Below, one piece after another: positions 53,632-64,000 of a stretch of DNA of 64,000 bases (positions within the stretch are counted from its first letter, which is position 1; every line of letters begins with the position of its first letter). Under the pieces are notes generated by a model that did not search any database, was not told the DNA's origin, and saw nothing but the letters and a program-made list of their open reading frames with translations. The position numbers and the translations under genes are program-made. The stretch spans positions 73,108,002 to 73,172,001 of the forward strand of contig OX439039.1 of assembly GCA_949317995.1 (NCBI GenBank), in the 5' to 3' direction. The DNA comes from Acholoe squamosa. Its lineage: Eukaryota > Annelida > Polychaeta > Phyllodocida > Polynoidae.

Positions 53632-56600
53632 AAGGAGGCTGCTTTGTATGTTCAGTGTTGATTCCTATAGAGGATTAGGTAGTCTATGGAACTGTGGTAC
53701 GCCTTTATTAGGTTGATACCAGATGGTAAGAAGGTACTAACTAAATTAAAAAATTCTGCTGAATCCAAAATTATAGTTTTGATTCACAGAAATTGATCAA
53801 AATGACCCAAAAATGAGGTTTGATGATGAAAATATTTTGAAATTGTACAAAAATAATATTGAAAAATATTGGAACTCTTTATAGATACACCACATAAACC
53901 AAAGTTCATAACCAATCTACATATCCAAATGTTTGCCTATCGCTCAATCTGGCAAGGACTGTGCCCATGCATCACTCTGCCCATCCAACAAACTGCCTAT
54001 CCCTTAGTCTACCTATCACTCACATTGCCTATCTCTTGAATTCAGTGCACCTTGAGTAAAGTAAGGCTATATCCCCAAAAGGCTTAAAGGCTAAAGCTGA
54101 CTCCTCACCTTAACTTATCCTCTCTGTGCCTACTTCACTTAGTCTACCTATCCTCAATCTGCCAATCATTCAGTTTACCTATCCTCATGGTGACTATCCC
54201 TCAGGCCCTCATGTCCATTCTATGTTGTTCATCTGAGCCCTAATGGTTAAAAGTGCTATCATGTCTACTATTTTCAGTCTACAGGTCTACCTTAATAATG
54301 TCTATCATAAAGCCTGCCTATCCCTCATGGTGTCTATCCCCCAGCCTGCATATCACTCATGCTTACTTTACATATCCCTCAGCCTCTTGAATTACCATGC
54401 TTATCTGTATAATTATGCCTCACTATGCTTATCATTATGCTAGCTCTCTATCCAACCTGCTTCACATCCATCTTGATGTCTATTCCTCTCTTCCTATCCC
54501 CCATACTCCATAACACTCATGCTATACCACTTGGCAAAAAATTTTTTTAAGGTTAAAAAAGTACTCTCTAGGTTCCTAAATTGTTCAAATGTTTGTTTAA
54601 AACATGCACTAAAAACATTTTTAATGTTATATCACAAGGTTTCATATGAGGTGAAAAACATTAAAAACATTTTACAAACATTAAACAGATGTTGAAAAAC
54701 AAACATCAGAAGGCATTTTATCATGTTCAAAAGTTTTTTAAATGTAAGTTGAAAATAAACATTTTTTCTTTTTGCATATTTTTCTACCCAAACCTATTTC
54801 AAACATTAAAAAAACGTTTTTTTGCCCTATGGGATCTATCCCACTTAGCCAAAAAATGTTTTTCATGAACAAATGTTCATTTCAGTATCTTAAGTTTGTT
54901 TTAAACGAAGATAAAACATGTACCCAAAAAACGTTTTTAAAGGGATATTCCACCATCCATCCCATCGTCACCTGGTGGCCAAAAATTAAAACTAGCTAAT
55001 TTTGCCTAAACTCTCAATTTATGCTCATTTCCTTTTTGTATATGGTGGAACTTTTGTATAACTCATCACTATCAAACTGTTGATTATTAGACTTTTGCAT
55101 TTTTCCTACCATAGACTAAGATTCACCATCGGCCAACTTCAAAGATTTCATTAGTTGAGGAAAAAGAAAATATTTTCATAAGTCTGTGGCTTCTAGATTC
55201 TGCCAGTAACCTTCCAAATCTTTACTTATAAATGTTCATGATAATTGTTTATCAATCCCTGCAAAGTCTGGTGACCAATTTCTTTCAAATAGTGAGAAAT
55301 GAAGAAATTCCAATACTTCTCATTTCCCCTTTTTTCATTGAAAAATTCCTGGCTCCTTATTTTGTCCAATGACTACCTGTTTTTATTGCTTGAACATATC
55401 ACAGATGGTGTCTACCAGATATATGAGAAGTTTAGTTAAGATATCACTGGTCATTTTTCTATATTTGAGAAAATGTTGAAAAATGGGGTATTCTCCCATA
55501 AGTAGCCATAGTGAAGGGTTCCCCATCTTTAGATGTCAATAAATCTAAAACTAGTGCAATAAACTATGGTTTTTATTGCTTGATCTATCTCATGATACAT
55601 AGAACTTACATAATCCCAAGTGATTTGGAGAAACTGATGGTAGTTCAGGATATACCGAATAGTGGAATATACCTTTAAACCTCTACTTGGTAAGTAGACT
55701 AAGAGATCCCACTAGGCTACAAAAACGTTTTTTGTAGCAGTAAGATAACATTTTATTTGGTTCCTAAGTTTGCCAAATGCTTTTTCAAAGTTGAAATAAC
55801 ATCAAAACGTGTATTCAAAAAACATTTTTTCACATATTATAAAAACCTTTTGTTTTATTTCAGGTTAAATAGTGTTTTTTGACGTAAAATAAACGAAATA
55901 TAAAAATGTTTATACAAAATGTTTTTTTAACATCAAAAACACAAACATTAAAAACTGGTTTAAAAAAACATGTTTTTTACATTTTTTCAATGTTTTTTTA
56001 CCAATATTTTTACCCAAACCTAATAAAAACGTTTGCAAACATTTTTTGCCAAGTAGGATATATAACATGAAGGATGGGCAACCTGAAGGATAGGTAAATG
56101 GAAGGATATTTAGTATGGGTGATAGGTAGATGTATGGTTGAGGTAGACTTTTGGATTGATACCTTAGGGGATAGGTTGACTTAGATTTGGTCATCATAAT
56201 GAAGATTGGTCATGATGGCCAGGAGTACTATAAAGTGAGCATGAGAGATAGGACCTGTATTCAAAAAGATGGGCAACAAGGGGGATAGGTAGCATGTGTA
56301 CTAAACAGTTTAAGAGATATAGGCATGGAGAGTACCTTGTAAGGTGAGCATTATTTAAAGGAAACATGAATGCTAGGTAATATGACAGAAGTGAAACATG
56401 AGGGATGTGCAGACAGTATCTGCCAGGTTGAGAGATAGGAAGACATGGGGATATGTAGATTGATGTACTGACTTTGATTGGCATGTTGTACTTATAAAAA
56501 GTCCCAATAATTTTTAATATTACTTTTGTACACTTTTAAAATATTCAAATCATCAAACCTCATTTTTGGGTACTTTGAGTCAATTTCTGAGAATCAAGAT

Positions 56601-56743
56601 CACAAATATTGGATTCAGCAGGATCTTTTGGTATAGGTGGTACCTTGTTTGCATTTGATATCAGTCTGATTAAGAGTCCTTGCATCTCCATAAACCCCCT
56701 TATCTTACATAGGACTCAATACTGAACATAAAAGGGAGCCTAC
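53632..56743. mobile_element. 3.1-kb TTAA-flanked foldback element
   Basis: TTAA at 53628 and 56744 bound two long, diverged inverted arms. Shared landmarks: TATGTTCAG near the tips, CTGCTGAATCC (53750/56625), CCCAAAAATGAGGTTTGATG (53810/56565), then cytosine-rich CTATCCCTCA words facing GATAGG words. The centre (54529-56054) begins ACTTGGCAAAAAA and ends with its complement, with further direct copies near 54840 and 55709. No transposase frame seen. Confidence 0.8.
54941..55674. mobile_element. 734-bp TTAA-flanked MITE nested in the foldback
   Basis: TTAA|AGGGATATTCCACCA at the left and AGTGGAATATACCT|TTAA at the right, with exact TTAA on both sides. No ORF of note. It sits inside the centre of the larger TTAA element. 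Confidence 0.88.
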
Positions 56744-56759
56744 TTAAGGAGAAAAACGG

Positions 56760-58550
56760 ATGATAGACATCATCCCAGGGAGGAAAAAACCGTTATTTTG
56801 ACTTGGGTAAAATGTATAATGAAAATTTTAGAAGGAAACGTTTGCATCAACCTATAACCTCCGAGAGTAGTTATTGTAGCATGATCTCATAAATGGGTAG
56901 AAATTTATTTTAATGCAAAGGGGTGGTTTAAAAATGGACTTATTCTATATCAAAATGACCTTTTCTTTCCTTTTCCTAGTACTTAAGAGTTTAATTAGAT
57001 ATTTTGGATCCCAAAATTTGCTCAAAAATAGAAGGTGCGCCCCTCCTTTAGGGCTGCGCCCCCTCCTTTTTTCAGATCCTGGATCCGCCATTGTCAGAAA
57101 CCCTTGGAAAATGTATAGAAGACGAGTTCTCTGTGAGGTAAGCCAACCTTTAGATGCCTTTGAAATTATAGACTACATCTACCTTGGTGTTGCATGAATC
57201 TACTCTGTGTGAGGGATGCTGCAAGCCCCACCCATCCCAACCTGTAACCTATAGTATAGACCCCACATAGCCCTACACTACAGGTGAATACCAGGCCGTA
57301 CCAGACAGGTCTCTATCTCACAGGGAAGGATTAGAGCATACCCTTTACACTTACCTACCTGTGTTATTGTTGATGTATATCCAGCACTGCTTGTTTTCCT
57401 GGCTGTAGGGAGTCTAAAGCCCCCGGTGTTGAAGCCAAAGCTGTTTCCCCCTGTGTATAAATGCTCTTTCCTCTTTTTCTCCTCCTCTTTTTGCTCTTTT
57501 CAAGCTTTAATTAAAGTGTATTCTCCTCCTCCCCTTACTCTTCCTTATGTGTCAGGTGATCTTCTTATCTCTCTCCACTAATGGTGTGAGCAATTTTTCA
57601 CCAACTCTATTTATCACTACTTCACAGACCAGTTTTTCCCAGACTTGTAGAGTTAAGGTAGGACACAGCAGGAGGCCTGAAGGTACTGTAAGGTCCCGAG
57701 TCAGCCCCTCAGGTTGTCATTCAATTAGTCACAGTATGCCACCTTTCATCTATACAGGAGATGGTGGTGTGTCTGTATGATGATAATGGTAATAAATTGC
57801 CGAGAGCTGTAGCACATGTAGGAATTGCAAATACTACAGGAGTCTCATAGTCCCTGTGTTATAGATGCTGGGGAATTCCTCCTTGTGCTGAAAACCTTTT
57901 TCTAGTAGTTGGAGCCTAGAGGAGGAGTGGTAGGTTGAGATGTTGCCTCCTGGAGGAGCATTGGTGGACTGCTTGTGGGAAGGCTGTGGAGGTTATAGGA
58001 GTTATACTACTACCCCCTCCCATCCACTCACCCACCCACTCTGGGTCACCGCTAGATAGAGCAAGCACACAACTATGGCAGACCATTCAAGATATTTTTT
58101 GTCACATAAACACATATTTTCTCAATAGTGATGAATGCACAGACTCCCAGAGCCTACCCATATCTAGTACAATATGATTACATGGTGACGTTATATAAAA
58201 AAAAGAACTGGATATTATTATAGATTGAAAGTGAAAATGGTTGCCTCACGTTAGAGGTGAAGATGTTATTTCAGCTGAGACTGTAGTGCAGGATGTTATT
58301 CCAAAATGTATATAATTGTGTTCACCAAAAAGGGTTATCTGGGCCAAATGTCATAGCTTACTGTCCCGAACTGTAAAAGGTGAGGACCATGCACCTTCAA
58401 GATTGATTGCTATTCTAACAAGCGGAATTGTTTGAAACAGTCATGATTCCTTTCCCAGTGTGGGTTAAGATAAAGAGAAGGATACTTTGACTAAGAATTA
58501 GCTTAACTTAAGAAAGCTTTACCTTTCCCCTCAGCTGATGTAGTTACTGT
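56760..58550. other. No gene seen
   Basis: A transposon-terminus-like block at 57033-57094 (GCGCCCCCTCC, GATCCTGGATCCGCCATTG). Otherwise unique sequence; ORFs at 56913-57197 and 57547-57780 show no domain. Confidence 0.4.
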
Positions 58551-58551
58551 T

Positions 58552-58677
58552 ATATTCTCTCTTCCTCTGTCTATCTCTGTTTCAGTCTCTGTCTGTCTGT
58601 CTGTCTTTGTCTGTCTGTCTGTCTGTCTCTGTCTCTGTCTGTCTCTCTGTCTCTTTGTCTCTGTCTCTGTCTCTGTT

Positions 58678-58734
<57 letters not shown>

Positions 58735-58757
58735 CTGTCTCTCTCTCTCTCTCTCTC
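58552..58757. repeat. TCTG/TC microsatellite
   Basis: Imperfect TCTG, TCTC and TTTG tetranucleotides over about 205 bp. Arg/Asp/Glu-rich ORFs on the minus strand here are artefacts. Confidence 0.97.
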
Positions 58758-60146
58758 GCAATTCCCCATTGTCCCATTTTCTTTCTGTGTGTAATGGCTT
58801 TTCATGAGTCCCATACTCCCTGGGCTGGATACACACACATAGTGTATTAAAGGAGGGGTGGCCAGGTGCCAATACCTACAGTTTTACCACAGAGTGCCTC
58901 CACCATCCACCTAGCTGCTTCTCTATCACACTCCTTTACTCACTACCTATCTCCCCAATACACATGTGCATAACTCACAGCACATGTGTGTTCTTGACTC
59001 TGTCTGACTCATGAGCAATTCCAGGAGCTTTGAGGAGCAAAAACTCCACAAAGGTATGACTGGGGTGAGTGGGTCAGATGGTTTTAGAAAGAACACCCTG
59101 GCAGGAGGAAGGACTCGGGGAGTGGAGACAGGAGTCTGGGTGGAATGTTAAGGAGAAAGATGTGGGGATGGAGATTTGCTGTAGAGCAGCTGCATACTTC
59201 TAAAACGTTTTAACTTAATGGACTCTTAGATAATGGACATGGCATATAACACAAGTAGTATAGGCAGTGATGGGAGGAGATCGGAGAAAGACATCTCATT
59301 TTGAACTACCTTTTGAATTAGCCTAACATATAGCGTAGGGGCAAAAATCACCGGAAGTGGTTTACCAATTCACCAAGTAGGCAAATTACTTCCGCTGGCT
59401 CATGTTATTAAAGAATTCAGTTTCTAAACTTTGATTTGTTAAGGAGCACATGATATTCACCTGGGGACATCTGGCCATCAAATTTAACTTAGACAACCCA
59501 TGCTTTCTAGATTGATATACTTGATTTTTATAATAAAGCCTCCAGTCCCTCTCCCCTGAAACCAAATGTTACATCTAAACACATTTCTAGCGCCCAAGAC
59601 TTTGCCCCTGGGCATTATCAGAGCCTGCTCCAGGGCATATTGACAGTCTAAATGTCGGTGAGAGGTGGGTGTAGCGTATATGAAGGTGTAGTATACTACC
59701 TCCAGGTGTTTTTACACGTCTGCTCTAAGGCAGGCAGCATGGTAGCTGGATTATGTGTTAGAGTGAGTAATATCTCCTCCATGGAGTAGCTCTGGGATTT
59801 AGGGCAGGGGGTAAATGGGAGGCTTTGGGGAAATTAATGAGAATAGGTATAGAGTCGAGGTTTTAGGGACGAGGCGCCGTATCTATACTGTATGGAAATG
59901 ATAAAGCAAAAGGCAACATTATAGAGAATGCTTCTTAAAATCAAGGACAACGTTCACCCATCCACCCCAACCAGGTACAGACTCCACCCCGCCTCTGCCT
60001 TTCGGAAGTACGTTTTAGTATATAATTTTGTTTACAAAAAAAGATTGAAAAGGGAAACAACAACGAGAATGTCCCTTTCTCTTGGTCAACCTACGTTGCA
60101 CGAACTGCTCTCACCAAATTAAGATGATATAAAATACCTCAAGTGA
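58758..60146. other. No gene seen
   Basis: Nothing recognised on either strand. Confidence 0.4.
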
Positions 60147-60609
60147 TGACCCATCCTAACAAAGTGGTACTGAAGTCGCACATGTAGAAGCCTAGATATA
60201 GGCTTCTCAAGTGGTATAGTGTGAAAAATATCAGATTTTTTAAAATTGATATTTTATCATTTTTCTAACATATAGGTAGATATCTTTCAGAATCCTTGCC
60301 TACTAAACTGAATGTAAGCCTCCAATGCTGAAAAAAACATAGCTGTAGTTTTCTTGGTTATATAGAATTACATAGGAATTATATAGGATTCATAAATTAT
60401 TATATGTTTGATATGTCAATTATCTCAGTTTAATCTATTTTTAATTGATATGACTGAATTTACCGGCAGAAGATCCATAGAGGTACACCTAGTTCAAATA
60501 TGCAAGTGTTATATACGAAATGAAAGCTCTTGATGAGCTGTAAATGAATATACCAATAACTAAACATTTTCTATGTGCGACTTCCGTACCATTTTGTAAG
60601 GATGGGTCA
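60147..60609. mobile_element. 463-bp MITE with 37-bp TIRs
   Basis: TGACCCATCCTAACAAAGTG at the left matches the complement of ATTTTGTAAGGATGGGTCA at the right, and the match continues through GTACxGAAGTCGCACAT. The interior is AT-rich without an ORF; target duplication not clear. Confidence 0.85.
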
Positions 60610-62070
60610 GATATAGCAATTTCAAATATAAAGTAAATTTAATGGTTATTTTTTTAACGGCGTTTCTGAAATGAACGCTCTCTTTCATCATGTTTTATTT
60701 TTCTCCGTAAAAATACAAAACATTTTAGGTTAGGAATCATTTCAGACATCATGTGAGCTATATAATACCACAGGGCTAGCTTTGCTAAACCTCCCTATCC
60801 AACAAATAGCCGCAGGATTTCAATAGGAAGGCATAGTAGGACTACTGTATTAAGTGGGTGAGATGGGGGACCAGGGTGAGTAGAGTAGTCCAAGGGTCAA
60901 GTAGCAGGGGAGGGTTAGGGTTAAGGTGATGGTAAGGGTGTGAGTGATCTGGGTATGCACTGGTTTCAATTAGGCGAGTTGAACTGTTTCTCCCCAGTCA
61001 TACAGGACTAATGACTTTCTTATTTTCCCATTTACTTTCACTTTTCAAAGCTCCTTGGTTTTATGGTTTGCATGATTGTAATTCCCGCTCAGTCACTTCT
61101 TCTTCTCAACCATCTTCATCGTCATCCCCCCCCCTTGCTTTTCTTTTTCTTCTCCTGTCCCTGATTTTTGTCCAACTCCACCCCTTTCACTAATTGTCAG
61201 TTCTCTTACTCAACAACCCTTTCCTTACATATGTTTGCTTGTCACTACCCTACATATTCTAGACATAGATGATATAGATGTGGCAATCACTCATCTTCCT
61301 TCCCTCCCATTCATGACTCAAACCTTGCTTCTTTCAGCAGCCAGTCAATCCCCTGCATGGCCCTCTCCGTTAAGTTACCTGGACTTTATTTCAAGAGATC
61401 CTACAACAACCGCTTTCGAATTATATTTCATGCCTTACTTTTACTATTTCATAGGCCTAGGCGGATGCTGATGCCTGTGGTGCTACATCATCTTGAATAT
61501 ACTAATGTAATGCTTACATAAGGGCTGATTACATAGCCATATAGAGCAATCATAGCCCATGCCGGGCTCATGCCTACTAATACTATTGTTCAATATGAGA
61601 GCAGGTGTCCAAATTGTATGGAGTACAGGCTTACTTAGCAGGTTTTGAAATAGCCATCTGGTCCACCTGCTGTTATCTTGTTATAAAGCCCCATGATGGT
61701 GGCTAGTCCCTGTGTGTTCTCTGTGCCTCCTCCTGTGTTTTCTATGCCTCCTCCAGGTCCTCTCCTACTCACCCCTACTTATTCTGGACTCCTCCTCCAC
61801 ATCCCCTCCCATACCTGACATCTTGTCATGCTGGCCAGCTTGTGTCCCGCCCACTCAATCCACTCAGGAGTGTATTGTACAACCACTCTGGGTTATTCAG
61901 GGACAGAAATAGCACCCTTTCTGCTGCCTGTTTGGTTGGAGGGTCCTGGTAAGAGGTACAGAGAGCTATAATGAATTCTCATCTGTAGGGCTTGGCCAAT
62001 ACAACCAGCGGTCACAATAATATATTATTTCAACCAAGGGAAATGCTTTAGATCAGCAAATGGTCATTCC
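60610..62070. other. No gene seen
   Basis: Pyrimidine-rich zones at 61080-61200 and 61720-61820 give Ser/Leu/Pro ORFs without support. Confidence 0.4.
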
Positions 62071-62074
62071 CATA

Positions 62075-62470
62075 ATTATGATGCACAGATGGTAATCCTT
62101 TAGGTCTGCAAAGTGCTATAACACATCATGCCCATTACTTGTCATGATGCATTAATATCACCCTGGCCAGTGGTGCATTCACGAATCCTGACAGCCCTAT
62201 GTAGAATGAAACATTTTTGAACTGTTGGTATGGCGCATTTATAAGTACAATGAAGAAGCGTGCAGGCTCACCAGGATTGCATATTGAGTGCTACCAAGGA
62301 ACATGAACTTCTATGACACATAAAGGGTTAATTTCAAAAGTGATGGCCAATGTAAGGCTTTATTACAAAAGGAAATTGTCCTTCAATTCATGACAGCAGC
62401 TCTCACATGTAGATTGCTGCATTAATGTATCATGCAGCAAACATTTGGGCATGCCATCGGGGGTTAAGAT
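62075..62470. repeat. CATGATGCA-family cluster
   Basis: TTGTCATGATGCATTAATAT, CTGGCCAGTGGTGCATTCAC and CATTAATGTATCATGCAGC in separate decayed units. Confidence 0.5.
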
Positions 62471-63798
62471 GAAATAGAATAGCATAGAATAGACCTGAAT
62501 CCCTGTTTTGGTATCAGTGACAGAGCATGAACCCACCCATTACCAGTCCGGACATTGATTAACTGGTGTTGGACACACACTGACAATATTGAACAGTGGC
62601 CTCTATCCTGAGGACACACCTAGATAACAATTTCCTGCCATACTTTTTGCAGACGACATTTAGCTAGTAGCAGTCAGACTCTCATTCCTGCACGAATGCT
62701 GAGTGGACTTGTGCCAAAAGCTAGGTCATTGTCACCATGCTAGAGCTCTTAAGGAGTAATTTGTCTTTATTGGCTGTGATGGTGTCATGATTAATGTGTA
62801 GTGCTTTGACAGAGGTTAAGTGAGGTTAATCCTTAATGAGGCAGGACAAGATATTACGATGTTAATTCTTGTGTAAACATACTTATGATGATGTTGCTTT
62901 TACGTATATTCTGTCACATTATGTTCCTCTCATATTTCTATTGCTTATAAGTATTCAGCTTCCTTCTGTTGTCCAACCTTCTTCCTTCCGTCTGTCGTTC
63001 CATCAACCATGGCCCACGCTTTCATCATCATGATATCCCCCCTTTTTTTTTTACTTTCCTCCTCATTATATTTTATTCATTCCATCTTCCACCAGTTTTA
63101 GTTGGACATGTCTGCACTTATTTTGGTCATGTGAATAGAGTGTACTATTCACATATCAATGACAGTAGCAGCTACGTTAAAGTTAGTACATCCATTGGTT
63201 GGGGATCAGAAAAAAATTCTGTTAGTTAAAGCAAGGTGTCTGCAACCACTATCTAAAGTACATGTGTAATTACTCTATGTGGATTGCATGTTATTTGGAT
63301 TTAATTGATGATGTTTAAGTGTATAAAACACATTTTAAAAGAACTTTGAAAATATCATTTAATTTTGGACATGAAACGTATAAACCAAATCCCATTTTAC
63401 TTCCATCTATTAGTATCACCACAAACCAAACAATGGGATGGTGAACTGTATATTCCAATATAATGTGGTATCCAGTAGTAATCTATGTAGACCTATACCT
63501 CAATATATTGGCCTTGGCTACCCCTTGTCATGCTTCATCCCCAATCAAGTTGAGTCAGCAAAGCCCAGCCCTGATAAGTAGTGAGTTTCTGATATCATGT
63601 TGGGAACTGATGGTGAACAGCTTGGTACCAGATGTGGGGTAAACAAGATGTTACCATGGCAACCCCTGATACCACCAATGTCCTATCTCTTTGTTGACAT
63701 GGCAGCCAAGTGGTCAAGCGCTATTTGAGATAACATTGTATTTGATAAGAGATGCAGGCTTATACAGCTACAAGGAACGTCAAATGCCAAGGTTTGGA
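62471..63798. other. No gene seen
   Basis: AT-rich, nothing recognised. Confidence 0.4.
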
Positions 63799-64000
63799 TT
63801 CAAGATTCAAGATGGCTTTATTGACTAATGTACAGGTACACTTATGTCAGCATCAGGTTTTCATTTACAATGTTGTACACAGATTTTATATATGAGTATA
63901 TACAGTTCACAGCTCCTGGCCTTTTAGATGATTTGCAATATGGGGCCACTGCTAGTATTTAAGAAAGTTTCCTAGTGTCATTGTGTCTTTTATAGTAATC
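63799..64000 (-). mobile_element. Possible 3' end of a non-LTR retroelement
   Basis: On the minus strand CAATAAAGCCATCTTGAATC is followed by a second TTGAATC, like the short tandem 3' termini of CR1/L2-type LINEs. It runs off the window edge; no reverse transcriptase sequence is visible. Confidence 0.3.

Noticed and set aside
58503..58872. Arg/Asp/Glu/Thr-rich ORFs
   Set aside because: Translations of the TCTG/TC microsatellite.

Overview
The window is animal nuclear DNA: spliced genes with GT-AG introns, long AT-rich introns and many dispersed repeats. The single recognisable gene is a NEDD4-family HECT E3 ubiquitin ligase. The repeat content (TA-, TTAA- and 8-bp-duplicating MITEs, an AATC-tailed SINE-like family, foldback elements) suggests an invertebrate, perhaps a marine one, but the species cannot be fixed from the sequence alone.

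Layout. 1-9385 is flanking or intronic repeat-rich DNA: a 906-bp tandem duplication cut by the window edge, a 43-bp minisatellite (about 3990-5051), a 136-bp palindrome and tRNA-like SINE heads. 9386-37826 (+) holds 22 coding exons of the NEDD4-type ligase. They encode 808 residues in one unbroken frame across all 21 splice junctions: most of a C2 domain, four WW domains and a complete HECT domain. The exon(s) carrying the start codon and the first C2 strands were not found and probably lie upstream. 37827-48291 is the 3' flank and intergenic DNA, mostly repeats and microsatellites. 48753-49529 (-) is the last coding exon of a second, unrecognised gene transcribed leftwards. 49530-64000 is non-coding as far as I can tell: introns or upstream DNA of that gene, with a 3.1-kb TTAA-flanked foldback element, several MITEs and a TCTG microsatellite.

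The two genes converge tail to tail. The ligase is expected to use its C2 domain for Ca2+/lipid membrane binding, its WW domains for PPxY substrates or adaptors, and the HECT cysteine to carry ubiquitin. The second gene has no sequence link to it. The most unusual material is transposon architecture: insertions of one TA-MITE family both hosting and interrupting the same 1.3-kb element; a near-perfect 235-bp-arm foldback about 200 bp from a 30-nt cassette exon; a TIR element with internal 32-bp repeats inserted with an 8-bp duplication overlapping a stop codon; and a scattered family of short CATGATGCA hairpins. Residue numbers below count from the first complete codon in the window.
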